Shown here piece by piece: positions 27,140-34,951 of a stretch of 64,000 bases of DNA (the first letter of the stretch is position 1; the number at the start of each line of letters is the position of its first letter). Origin of the DNA: Burkholderia metallica (GTDB taxonomy: Bacteria; Pseudomonadota; Gammaproteobacteria; Burkholderiales; Burkholderiaceae); assembly GCF_902832845.1 (NCBI RefSeq), contig NZ_CADFDB010000001.1, positions 744,001 to 808,000 on the forward strand. The letters run 5' to 3'. The position numbers and the translations under genes were made by a program. Under the pieces are notes generated by a model. That model did not search any database and had not been told where the DNA came from. It saw only the letters and a program-made list of their open reading frames with translations.

Positions 27140-27751
27140 ATGAAAGAAGTGCCGTATTTCTCGCAATGGGAATCGTCGCACCTGGTCTCACGGTTCGTGT
27201 CCCGCGAGCTGCGTTCGGAGGACGACCCGTTGTGGCATCGCTCCGGTGCGCGCACGCCGGAAGAATATGCGCAGTGGAGCCCGAACATTTGCGGCATCGC
27301 GTGCCTGAAGATGCTGCTCGCGTACCGCTCGAACACGATCGTGCCGTTGCTCGAACTGGTTCGCGAAGCCGTCGGGTTCGGCGTGTACCGGCCGGAACTC
27401 GGCGATACCGGCAAGCGCCTGCATTACCGGCCCTTCGTGCACTGGGTGCGCGAGCGGTACGGGATCGACGGCGACGTCGTCGAAGATATCGATTCGGCCG
27501 CACTCGAATCGAAGCTCCATGACGGCCACATGCTGATGGCGTCGGTTCATCCCGGCATCCGGCACGACGGGTTCGAGCCGCCGTCGCGCGGCGGGCATCT
27601 GGTGCTCGTGTTCGGCGCGAACCGCGACACCGGCGACTGGCTGTTCCACAACCCGTCCGGATTCGACGTGCGCACGCAGCAGGGCGTCGCGATGCCGCGC
27701 GCGACGTTCGACCGTTATTTCGCGAACCGCGGCATCCTGATCGCCCCGTGA
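27140..27751 (+). CDS. C39-like cysteine peptidase family protein
   Basis: A 203-residue protein of the Peptidase_C39-like (papain-fold) type. Cys51 in NICGIACLKMLLAY is the probable nucleophile, and His153 in RGGHLVLVFGAN is the probable base, followed by the Asn/Asp region HNPSGFD. The family includes bacteriocin-leader peptidases and uncharacterised hydrolases; no ABC transporter or peptide substrate gene is nearby, so function is open. There is no signal peptide. AGAGAGGAAAGCC precedes the ATG. It is convergent with the phosphatase gene. Confidence 0.75.
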   Translation: MKEVPYFSQWESSHLVSRFVSRELRSEDDPLWHRSGARTPEEYAQWSPNICGIACLKMLLAYRSNTIVPLLELVREAVGFGVYRPELGDTGKRLHYRPFVHWVRERYGIDGDVVEDIDSAALESKLHDGHMLMASVHPGIRHDGFEPPSRGGHLVLVFGANRDTGDWLFHNPSGFDVRTQQGVAMPRATFDRYFANRGILIAP

Positions 27752-27787
27752 CGTTGCGCACGCAACCAATCGTTCGATGAAGCATCA

Positions 27788-27809
27788 GGCGCCCGCCGCA
27801 ACGGGCGCC
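27788..27809. terminator. Hairpin between convergent genes
   Basis: GGCGCCCG and CGGGCGCC pair perfectly around a CCGCAA loop, between the C39-like gene end (27751) and the phosphatase gene end (27817). No U-tract. Confidence 0.45.
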
Positions 27810-27816
27810 CGCGCGA

Positions 27817-29502
27817 TCACCGGCCGTTGCGCTTCTTGCTCAGCTCGATCGTCTCGAACAGCACGTAGTCGGCGCTCGGGTGCTGGTCGGCGCCCGGCGC
27901 GTGGTAGTAGCGCATCGTGATCGTCGTGCGGCCGCCCGGTTTGCCCGGATCGTGGTCGAACACGGCGATCCCGTAGCCGGTGCCCGTATCGCGCCGCGCG
28001 GACCAGATCGCATCCTCGAGTGCGTCGGCAGGCTGGCGCACGAACGTATTCGGCGCCGTGCCGGGCACCGGCCGGTTCGGCTTCGTGAACACCTTCGCCT
28101 GCGCAAAGCCGGTCGCCGGGTTCTCGCCGTACACGTCGAGCGGCGCGCTGGTGCCGCCGCCGCCGAGGATCAGGTGGATCGTGCCGTGGCTCGTGTCGAA
28201 CGTCGTGCGATCCGGATCGTTCGAGCCGACGGGGCGCGGCTGCAGCGTCTCGACGACTTCGCCCGTCTTCGCATCGACGCCTGCGCGGTGATTGCAGCCG
28301 CGCACCGGGTAGCTGCGCTCGTAGTCGTGATCGTGGCCGCACAGCACGAGATCGACGCCGTAGCGGTCGAACAGCGGCAGCCATGCTTCGCGGATGCCCT
28401 TGTCGGAGCCGTTGCCCGTCTTCGATGAACTGAGCGCGTCCTGGTGCATCTGCACGACGATCCAGTCGATGTCGTCGTCGTGCGCGGCATGACGCAGCGT
28501 GTGTTCGAGCCAGCGCGTCTGCTCGCCGTTGCTGTAGCCGCGCACGTAGAACGACGTGCCGGGCTCGATCGGCGCGCGGCCGGTGCTCGCGGCCGGCACG
28601 AGCGGATCGGGGCCGCCGACGAACGCGGCGGCGTCCTGGTACACGACGTCGTCGGCGTCGAGCGACACGAACAGCACCGAGCTCACGCGGAAGCTGTACC
28701 AGCGGCCCGGGAAGCGCGTGCCGTTCTCCGGCAGCGTATAGCGCGCGAGATACGAGTCGAGCCCCTGTGGGCCGTTGTTGAACTCGATCTCGTGATTGCC
28801 GGGGCAGGGCATCCACGGACGGTTGGCGGCCGACGTCTGGTTGTTGTTGCCGAAATCGCGCCACACCTCGGGCTGGTGCGCGGGGTTCAGGTTCGCATAG
28901 CAGAGGTCGCCGTTCAGCAGGTGGAACAGCGGCTGGAACTGCTCGACGGCCTGCACCGCGAAGCGGCTCTGCGGCGACGACAGCACCCAGGCGCCGTTCG
29001 GCGTCGCGAGGTCGCCATAGCTCGTGAAGCGGAACGGCGCGCGGCCGCGCGGCGCCGTCGAGAAATTCGCGGAGAACGGCTGTGCGGCGTTGCTGTCGTT
29101 GTCGGCCGTGATCTCGTAGCGGTAGCGCGTATTCGGCTTCAGCCCATGCACGCGCGCGTGGTACGCGAATACGGTCTCGCCGTTCAGGCCGTCGGTGTAC
29201 AGGCGCTGCACGCCGTGCACGGTGCGCGCGGGCTCGCCGTCGGCGACGATGCGCGCGCGCGGATTGACGGCCGGCGCGAGCGAGGCCCACGAGATCACGA
29301 CTTCCGACGTCGGGTCGTTGCCCCACGTCAGATGGACCTGTTCGGGCGTGCCGTCCGGGTTCGACGCGGCCGCCCGGGCCGCCGCGAGACTACCGGCGGC
29401 GGTGGCGAGGCCGGATACGCCGGCGAGTTTCAGGAAGCCGCGGCGCGAGACGGACGCGGCCGGCTCGTTCGGCTGGATCGGAGAGGTGTCCTGGTTCGAC
29501 AT
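27817..29502 (-). CDS. Purple-acid-phosphatase-like metallophosphoesterase, Tat-exported
   Basis: A 561-residue exported enzyme. The N-terminus carries a twin-arginine signal (SRRGFLKLAG near residue 20). A fibronectin-like purple acid phosphatase N-domain follows (about 50-165), then a metallophosphatase core with all five metal-ligand motifs in order: YGDLAT, NGDLCYANL, PGNHEIE, VVQMHQD and CGHDHDYERS. It should hydrolyse phosphomonoesters or related esters in the periplasm with a dinuclear metal centre. ATG 29502 is the first Met before the Tat signal; no strong Shine-Dalgarno is seen. It is monocistronic. Confidence 0.88.
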   Translation of the reverse strand: MSNQDTSPIQPNEPAASVSRRGFLKLAGVSGLATAAGSLAAARAAASNPDGTPEQVHLTWGNDPTSEVVISWASLAPAVNPRARIVADGEPARTVHGVQRLYTDGLNGETVFAYHARVHGLKPNTRYRYEITADNDSNAAQPFSANFSTAPRGRAPFRFTSYGDLATPNGAWVLSSPQSRFAVQAVEQFQPLFHLLNGDLCYANLNPAHQPEVWRDFGNNNQTSAANRPWMPCPGNHEIEFNNGPQGLDSYLARYTLPENGTRFPGRWYSFRVSSVLFVSLDADDVVYQDAAAFVGGPDPLVPAASTGRAPIEPGTSFYVRGYSNGEQTRWLEHTLRHAAHDDDIDWIVVQMHQDALSSSKTGNGSDKGIREAWLPLFDRYGVDLVLCGHDHDYERSYPVRGCNHRAGVDAKTGEVVETLQPRPVGSNDPDRTTFDTSHGTIHLILGGGGTSAPLDVYGENPATGFAQAKVFTKPNRPVPGTAPNTFVRQPADALEDAIWSARRDTGTGYGIAVFDHDPGKPGGRTTITMRYYHAPGADQHPSADYVLFETIELSKKRNGR

Positions 29503-29823
29503 GGTCGGTGTTTTCGTGGGTGGAGACGCGAGATGCGGAACCGCCCGGCCGCGCGCGAACGTGGCCGGGGCATGAGCCGGAAACGAGCGGGATCCCGGTG
29601 GCGAACATTGTCGAAGGGCAGTTTTGCCGGGTTGTGACAGCACGGCAACCCCGTTGGGCGTGGGCGATTGCCCGGACGGGCGGATCGCCGCTTCCGGGCT
29701 GCGGCGACGCACGTCCGGTTCGACCGAAATTTATTTGCCGGCATCGCGACGGATTTTTTCCTCAGCGCCGTTTAACGCATGAACGGCCGCTTCCGGTCGA
29801 TACCTGCTATTTCGGAGTCTTAC
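29503..29823. other. Non-coding divergent promoter region
   Basis: 321 bp between the divergent phosphatase gene and the tryptophan-rich protein gene. It contains an AT-rich patch around 29728-29760 likely to hold a promoter for the + strand gene; no clear -35/-10 pair or operator was found. Confidence 0.35.
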
Positions 29824-30123
29824 ATGAAGCTTTCCATTCCATTGCGGTTCGCCACGGCATGCGTGGCCGCGCTGGCTGCGTCCGCCGCGTTCGCGCAGGC
29901 CGTCATCGTCGCGCCTTATGCGCCGCCGCCGCCCCGCGTCGAAGTGATGCCGGCGCCGCGCGCGGGCTACGTGTGGGATCAGGGCCACTGGCACTGGCGG
30001 CAGGGCCGCTACGTGTGGATTCCGGGCCACTGGCAAGTGGTTCGCGTCGGCTATCACTGGGTGCCGGGTCACTGGGCCGCGCGTGGGCCGGCATGGCGCT
30101 GGATTCCCGGCCACTGGGCCTGA
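29824..30123 (+). CDS. Exported YXWGXW-repeat protein
   Basis: A 99-residue secreted protein. A signal peptide (about residues 1-23, ending AAFAQ) is followed by a Pro-rich linker and four tandem Trp/His-rich units of the form G-x-W-x-W-x-P-G-H-W (GYVWDQGHWHW, YVWIPGHWQV, YHWVPGHWAA, WRWIPGHWA). This is the YXWGXW repeat family, common in Burkholderia and probably located at the cell envelope; its function is unknown. A second, shorter relative is at 36170. A tiny lipoprotein gene follows 67 bp downstream. Confidence 0.85.
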   Translation: MKLSIPLRFATACVAALAASAAFAQAVIVAPYAPPPPRVEVMPAPRAGYVWDQGHWHWRQGRYVWIPGHWQVVRVGYHWVPGHWAARGPAWRWIPGHWA

Positions 30124-30190
30124 TGCGCACGCCGCCGCCCGGCACGCGATGCCGGCGCGCGGCGCCTTCGCCACATCATGAGTCGCAGCC

Positions 30191-30304
30191 ATGCCTTTTC
30201 GAACCGTGCTGATACTGGCGGCCGCAGCCATCGTGCTGGCCGGCTGTGTCGTGGTGCCGGCGCGCCCGGCCTATTACCGGCCCGCGCGCGTCGTCGTATA
30301 TTGA
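30191..30304 (+). CDS. Small lipoprotein, 37 residues
   Basis: A short frame MPFRTVLILAAAAIVLAGC continues for 18 residues rich in Val, Pro, Tyr and Arg. The first 18 residues are a textbook lipoprotein signal with the lipobox LAGC (Cys19). The same type of Tyr/Pro-rich mini-lipoprotein often accompanies YXWGXW proteins, as here. It is shorter than typical gene-finder limits. Confidence 0.65.
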   Translation: MPFRTVLILAAAAIVLAGCVVVPARPAYYRPARVVVY

Positions 30305-30463
30305 GCGCGCCGGCCGCCGCTCGCGCGAACGCGACCGGGCGGCCGGCCTCCGGTCGACCCGATCGCCATGCGGCCTGAAACGGATACCGATGAAACGGAT
30401 CTTGCCGATCCCGTGCGCGATGCGCACGATGATTCCGAACCGCCGGTGTGGCGGGGCCGGGTA

Positions 30464-31132
30464 ATGACACGGCGCACGCAAGGAGAACACGACGATGAGC
30501 TTCGGTCTGCCGGCGGGCGCACCTACGATCGCGCCGCGGCACAGACGCGCGACGCGCTGGAGCGCCCCGCGTTGAGCGGCGGCGATCCGGACGCCGAGCT
30601 GGTGGCGCGGGTCGGCGCGCGCGACGCGTCGGCCGTGCGCGCGCTCGTCGCGCGCAAGCTGCCGCGGCTGCTCGCACTCGCGACGCGCATGCTCGGCGAC
30701 CGCACGGAAGCCGAGGACGTCGCACAGGAGACGTTCTTGCGGATCTGGAAACAGGCGCCGGGCTGGCGCGAAGGCGACGCACGGTTCGACACGTGGCTGC
30801 ATCGCGTCGTGCTGAATCTGTGCTACGACCGCTTGCGCGGCCGCCGCGAGGAACCGATCGACGTATTGCCCGACGTACCCGACCCGCAGCCGGAGCCGGC
30901 CCTGCGCGCGCAGGCCCGCGCGCGCGACGCGCGCGTGCGGCAGGCGCTCGCGGCGCTGCCGGCGCGGCAACGCGAAGCGCTGGTGCTCCAGTACTATCAG
31001 GACCTGTCGAACGTGGAGGCGGCCAACCTGATGGGCATTTCCGTCGACGCGCTGGAAAGCCTGCTTGCGCGTGCGCGACGAAACTTGCGCGCGCAACTGG
31101 CCGGCGATTCACCTAGCGAGGACATCCGATGA
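30464..31132 (+). CDS. ECF-type RNA polymerase sigma factor
   Basis: An extracytoplasmic-function sigma factor. Region 2 is clear (RKLPRLLALATRMLGDRTEAEDVAQETFLRIW) as is region 4 (ALPARQREALVLQYYQDLSNVEAANLMGISVDALESLL). The start is problematic. ATGs at 30368 and 30464 are in frame but poorly placed, and the only strong Shine-Dalgarno (AAGGAG, 30480-30485) serves an ATG at 30495 in another frame. The conserved protein probably begins near SGGDPDAELVARVG (30572). Its stop overlaps the next ATG (ATGA at 31129). It forms an operon with a membrane anti-sigma-like protein and a metal-sensor-like protein, the layout of CnrH-type systems. Confidence 0.8.
   Translation: MTRRTQGEHDDELRSAGGRTYDRAAAQTRDALERPALSGGDPDAELVARVGARDASAVRALVARKLPRLLALATRMLGDRTEAEDVAQETFLRIWKQAPGWREGDARFDTWLHRVVLNLCYDRLRGRREEPIDVLPDVPDPQPEPALRAQARARDARVRQALAALPARQREALVLQYYQDLSNVEAANLMGISVDALESLLARARRNLRAQLAGDSPSEDIR
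30495..30575 (+). pseudogene. Out-of-frame start of the sigma gene, or a 26-residue leader ORF
   Basis: AAGGAG at 30480-30485 lies nine bases before ATG 30495. The frame MSFGLPAGAPT... stops at TGA 30573-30575, whose bases overlap a TTG (30572-30574) in the sigma frame. Third-position GC is high in this frame at first and then in the sigma frame from about 30520 on, as if one base had been lost within a single original gene. Alternatively it is a leader peptide coupled to a TTG start. Confidence 0.4.
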
Positions 31133-31545
31133 CACCCGAACGATTTCGTACCATCGTCGCCGCGTACGGCTCCGATGCGCGGCGCTGGCCGGACGGCGAG
31201 CGCGCGGCCGCCGAGGCGTGGGCGCACGCGCATCCGGGCGATGCGCTGGCGGCGCTGGACGAGGCCGCCGAACTCGATGCGTGGCTCGCCGACGATACGG
31301 TCGCACCGCCCGCGCCGTTGCTCGTCGAGCGCATCGTCGCGACGGCGCCGGCCCCGCGCCGCGCGCGGCGGCGGGGTGCCGTGTGGTGGTCGGGCGCGGC
31401 ATTCGCGGGCGTGGGCCTGGCCGGGGCGCTCGCGGGCGCGGTGGCCGTGTCGATGCTGATGCTCGGCAGCGTGCCTTCTTCGCATGAGCCGGGCTATCTG
31501 ACAACGACGTTCGGCGGGCCGAGCGTGGACTGGAGCGATGAATGA
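31129..31545 (+). CDS. Putative anti-sigma factor, single membrane span
   Basis: A 138-residue protein with an acidic/Ala-rich cytoplasmic N-terminal part (residues 1-80), an Arg cluster (RRARRRG) and one membrane helix (about residues 88-112), then a short periplasmic tail. It shows no zinc-binding anti-sigma motif. Position decides the call: it overlaps by 4 bp the ECF sigma gene upstream and the metal-sensor-like gene downstream, matching sigma/anti-sigma operons. It could also be an unrelated membrane protein. Confidence 0.7.
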   Translation: MTPERFRTIVAAYGSDARRWPDGERAAAEAWAHAHPGDALAALDEAAELDAWLADDTVAPPAPLLVERIVATAPAPRRARRRGAVWWSGAAFAGVGLAGALAGAVAVSMLMLGSVPSSHEPGYLTTTFGGPSVDWSDE

Positions 31546-32045
31546 GCGAGCGCAGCTGGAAATTCATCCTCGTCGGTTCGGTCGTGCTGAACGTATTCAT
31601 GCTCGGCGCGATCGGCGGCGGCGCGTATCAGTGGTTCTCGACGCATCGCGACCTGCGGGCCGCGGGCGTGCCTGCGTCGCGCACCGCATTGCGTTTCGCC
31701 GCGGACGAATTGCCCGAGTCGCGCCAGCAGGCATTCGTCGCGGCGCTGAAGGCTGCGCGCAAGGACGGTCGCGATTTCGCGCGGGAAGGGCGTGACGGCC
31801 GGATCACCGTGCTGGATCTGCTCGCCGCGCCGCAACTCGACCGTACCGCGATCGACGCCGCTCTCGATCGCACGCGGGCGGCCGATACCGCGCTGCGTGC
31901 GCAGGTCGAGCGCAGCGTCGTGGATTTCGCGGCGACGCTGACGCCGGACGAACGCATGAAGTTCGTCGACGGGTTGCGGCATAGCGGTAACTGGCGGTTG
32001 CCGCCGAAGTTGCAGAAGCAGCAGGACGACTCGGCGAGTCGGTAA
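31542..32045 (+). CDS. Periplasmic heavy-metal-sensor-like protein
   Basis: A 167-residue protein with an N-terminal membrane anchor (about residues 8-27, FILVGSVVLNVFMLGAIGGG) and a helical periplasmic domain of the CnrX/Spy-like 'heavy-metal sensor' type (LRFAADELPESRQQAFVAAL, then LDRTRAADTALRAQVERSVV and LTPDERMKFVDGLRHSG). No His/Met-rich metal site is obvious. Its ATG overlaps the stop of the anti-sigma-like gene. In CnrYXH-type systems such a protein passes an envelope or metal signal to the anti-sigma factor. Confidence 0.78.
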   Translation: MSERSWKFILVGSVVLNVFMLGAIGGGAYQWFSTHRDLRAAGVPASRTALRFAADELPESRQQAFVAALKAARKDGRDFAREGRDGRITVLDLLAAPQLDRTAIDAALDRTRAADTALRAQVERSVVDFAATLTPDERMKFVDGLRHSGNWRLPPKLQKQQDDSASR

Positions 32046-32181
32046 ATCGGTTAGCACACGCCGCGCGGGCGACGGGCGGCGGCGTGCAACGCGTACGCGG
32101 AGTGTCGATCGACAACGCTTGCAGGCACGCTTCAGCGAAGCGTCGCGAGGCAACTGCGACGGCGCTACGCTGCGCGCACGT

Positions 32182-32988
32182 TCAACGTGCAAGCATCCAC
32201 GCGGAGATCGAGTCGACCACGCCGCTCTCCAGGCCATTGAAGCCGTGATAGGCAAATGCTTCGCACGGATCGCCCCGGGACGTGCCGCCCGACACGATCA
32301 TCAGCTCGGCTTTGGGCGACGCATCCAGTTTCTTCATCAGCGCATCCGTTTCGGACACCGGACAATGTTTGCAGCCGTCATTCTCGTGGTGAACGACGAG
32401 CACCGGAATTCTGAGGCTGGCAAGGTTCATGTCCGTGACCGCGGTGCCGCCTCGATCTTCGCGGAGGATGGTGGATGTCAGCACGATACCGTCGGGCCCG
32501 CCGCCGCCGGCCAGCGCGATCGCAATGGCAGCGGCGGACTGGGTGCCGCGGCTCGTCCCGACCAGCCAGACAGGTACGTGCAGTTGCTCCCGCAACCACG
32601 CGATCACGGCACGCGCGTCGTCGGCGTGTTCCTTCGAGAGTCGAAAGCCGTTGAGGTAGGGCGCGGATTGCCGGTCGCTCGGTGCGTCGATGACCGCGAC
32701 GGCGATGCCGTCCTTCACGAACAACTGCCTGGTTCGGACGAGAAAGTTGCCTGCGCCCCATCCGAACCGTCCGGACGGCTCCAGTTGCAGCCCGCCGTGT
32801 CCGCCGGCATAGAGAATGGCCGCGGCCTTCGGTGCTTCCGGCGCGATGAAGAGAAACCGCTGAGTCACGCCGGGACGGGTCGGGATGTCGACCACCCTGG
32901 GCGGGTTCTGCGCATGTGCCGGATAGCCGTGTAGCGTCAGCGTGACCGCAAGCAGCCACGCGCGGGTCCAGTGCGAGGGCGCACGCAT
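32182..32988 (-). CDS. Exported alpha/beta hydrolase
   Basis: A 268-residue secreted protein. The start at ATG 32988 gives a normal signal peptide (MRAPSHWTRAWLLAVTLTLHG, cleavage after AHA); ATG 33039 would add 17 residues in front of it. The hydrolase fold shows YAGGHGG (oxyanion loop), the nucleophile elbow VGTSRGTQSAA and LVVHHENDGCKHC with the acid residue; the terminal His lies in FAYHGFNGLE. Substrate unknown, possibly an esterase or dienelactone-hydrolase relative. It is convergent with the sigma operon. Confidence 0.75.
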   Translation of the reverse strand: MRAPSHWTRAWLLAVTLTLHGYPAHAQNPPRVVDIPTRPGVTQRFLFIAPEAPKAAAILYAGGHGGLQLEPSGRFGWGAGNFLVRTRQLFVKDGIAVAVIDAPSDRQSAPYLNGFRLSKEHADDARAVIAWLREQLHVPVWLVGTSRGTQSAAAIAIALAGGGGPDGIVLTSTILREDRGGTAVTDMNLASLRIPVLVVHHENDGCKHCPVSETDALMKKLDASPKAELMIVSGGTSRGDPCEAFAYHGFNGLESGVVDSISAWMLAR

Positions 32989-33554
32989 CGAGCCGAAGCA
33001 AAGAAACTGCGCACGCAAGCTGACGGGAAGAGTGGGCATCGTAGCGGTGGCCGGCGCAATTCGTCGTGGCAGGCGGGAATGCGGCGGCTTCTCCTGGTCA
33101 ATGTAGTGGCGCCACGTCGACGCGAGGCGAGGCGTGGCGAGCGGTGGCTGAATGAACGGTCGCTTTCCTTTCGACGCGCGACGCCCAATGCGATTCGATG
33201 AACCGAACGATTTCGCTGTTATTGCGCTCGAGGGCGCGCGCGTCGTCTTTCATGCGAACGCCGTTACACGAGTCTAGGTCGCTTTCCGCGAAGGGCAAGC
33301 GCCTGGCGGCTTCGACGCGGCAAGCGGTGATTCGCAGATTTGGGCATCCGCCGGCGAGCATGCCGATCCGAGCCGGTCGGGTTGGTGAAAAGTGAAAAGA
33401 TTCGTTGCAACCTTCAGTCGAATTCGTGATTGAAATTCGAGCGGCAACACGCACGCATTCAAGGCCGCGAGACAAACCCGAAATATTTGCGTTCCGCGCG
33501 ACGGATTTGCCGCCGGCCAGCGTTAAACACGGGTACGCATCGCGAGAACCCGTC
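32989..33554. other. Non-coding region before the DUF1800 gene
   Basis: About 560 bp between divergent genes with no gene of convincing codon use. Composition drops in GC around 33190-33500. No defined promoter or repeat was recognised. Confidence 0.35.
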
Positions 33555-34949
33555 ATGGACCACCCGAACGACATCACACCGGCCGCCATTGCGCTGAACC
33601 GCTTCGGCCTCGGCGCGCGGGCCGACGACGCGCCGCCCGCCGACCCGAAGGCGTCGCTCGTCGCCCAATTCGACCGCTACGACCCACGGCCGCCCGCGTG
33701 GGCCGGCGAGCCCGACGCGGTGGCGCTCGCCACGCGCTTCGCGAACGCGCGCAATGCGATGACCGGCAACGATCCGGCCAAGAAGCGCGCGACCGAGCAA
33801 TCGATCCGGCGCGACGGTTACGACACGTATCGCAGCGCCGTCGTCGCGCGGATGAACAGCGCGCTGGGCACGCCCGCGCCGTTCGTCGAGCGGCTCGTGC
33901 ATTTCTGGGCGAACCATTTCGCGGTGTCGGTCGACAAGGGCCCGGTGGCGGCCTATGCGGGCGCGTTCGAACGCGACGCGATCCGCCCGCACGTGCTCGG
34001 CCATTTCGAGGACATGCTGGTCGCCGTCGAACAGCATCCCGCGATGCAGCTCTTTCTCGACCAGGCGCGCTCGGTCGGCCCCGACAGCCCGGCCGCGCTG
34101 CGTGCCGAAGCCCGCAATCCGTCGGCCAAGCGCGGGCTCAACGAGAACCTCGCGCGCGAAATCATGGAACTGCACACGCTCGGCGTGCGCACGGGCTACA
34201 CGCAGGCCGACGTGACGGAATTCGCGCGCGCGCTGACCGGCTGGAGCATCGCCGGCGGGCGCGGCCCGCAACCGGGCGATGCGGCGCCCGGCGCGTTCGT
34301 GTTTCGCCCGAAACTGCACGAGCCTGGCGTGCGGATCGTGATGGGGCGCCGCTACGAGCAGCCCGGCGAAGCGCAGGCGCGCGCGATCCTGCACGACCTC
34401 GCGCATTCGGAGGCGACCGGCCGGCATATCGCGTTCCAGCTGGCGCGCCATTTCGTCGCCGACAATCCGCCGCCCGCGCTGACCGATCGGCTCGCCCGCG
34501 CGTTCGACGCGAGCGGCGGCGATTTGCCGACCGTCTATCGCGCGCTCGTCGAGGCGCCCGATGCGTGGGCGCCGGTCAACCGCAAGTTCAAGACGCCGTG
34601 GGAGTGGGCCGTGTCGTCGCTGCGCGGCCTCGGCTGGCGCGACACGGGCGACCTGAAGGTCGCACCGCTGCTCGCGCAGCTCGGCCAGCCGGTGTGGCGG
34701 CCCGGCTCGCCGGCCGGTTACGACGACGTTGCCGCGAGCTGGGCCGCGCCTGACGCGCTCGTGCGCCGCGTCGAGCTCGCGCAGCGGCTGGCCGCGCGCA
34801 CGGGCGACCGGCTCGACCCGCGCACGCTTGGCAACACGCTGCTCGCCGGTTCGTTGAGTGCGCCGACGGCCACCGCGCTGTCGCGCGCCGAAAGCGCGAC
34901 CACGTCGCTCGCGCTGCTGCTCGTTTCGCCCGATTTCCAACGGAGATGA
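33555..34949 (+). CDS. DUF1800 family protein
   Basis: A 464-residue protein of the DUF1800 family. Conserved features are AIALNRFGLGARADD at the start, LVHFWANHFAVS near residue 113, NLAREIMELHTLGV and FARALTGWSI, and the C-terminal SPDFQRR. These proteins are nearly always encoded next to a DUF1501 protein, as here, where the next gene begins within 3 bp. The pair is thought to be exported or envelope-associated, but the reaction is unknown. ATG 33555 begins the conserved region. Confidence 0.88.
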   Translation: MDHPNDITPAAIALNRFGLGARADDAPPADPKASLVAQFDRYDPRPPAWAGEPDAVALATRFANARNAMTGNDPAKKRATEQSIRRDGYDTYRSAVVARMNSALGTPAPFVERLVHFWANHFAVSVDKGPVAAYAGAFERDAIRPHVLGHFEDMLVAVEQHPAMQLFLDQARSVGPDSPAALRAEARNPSAKRGLNENLAREIMELHTLGVRTGYTQADVTEFARALTGWSIAGGRGPQPGDAAPGAFVFRPKLHEPGVRIVMGRRYEQPGEAQARAILHDLAHSEATGRHIAFQLARHFVADNPPPALTDRLARAFDASGGDLPTVYRALVEAPDAWAPVNRKFKTPWEWAVSSLRGLGWRDTGDLKVAPLLAQLGQPVWRPGSPAGYDDVAASWAAPDALVRRVELAQRLAARTGDRLDPRTLGNTLLAGSLSAPTATALSRAESATTSLALLLVSPDFQRR

Positions 34950-34951
34950 CC

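Noticed and set aside
30368-30463. N-terminal extension of the sigma factor from ATG 30368
   Set aside because: Third-position GC falls far below the genome norm, there is no Shine-Dalgarno site, and the residues resemble no sigma region.
33098-33589. A 163-codon minus-strand frame in the gap before the DUF1800 gene
   Set aside because: No Shine-Dalgarno site, no domain, and it runs across the DUF1800 start; poor third-position GC.
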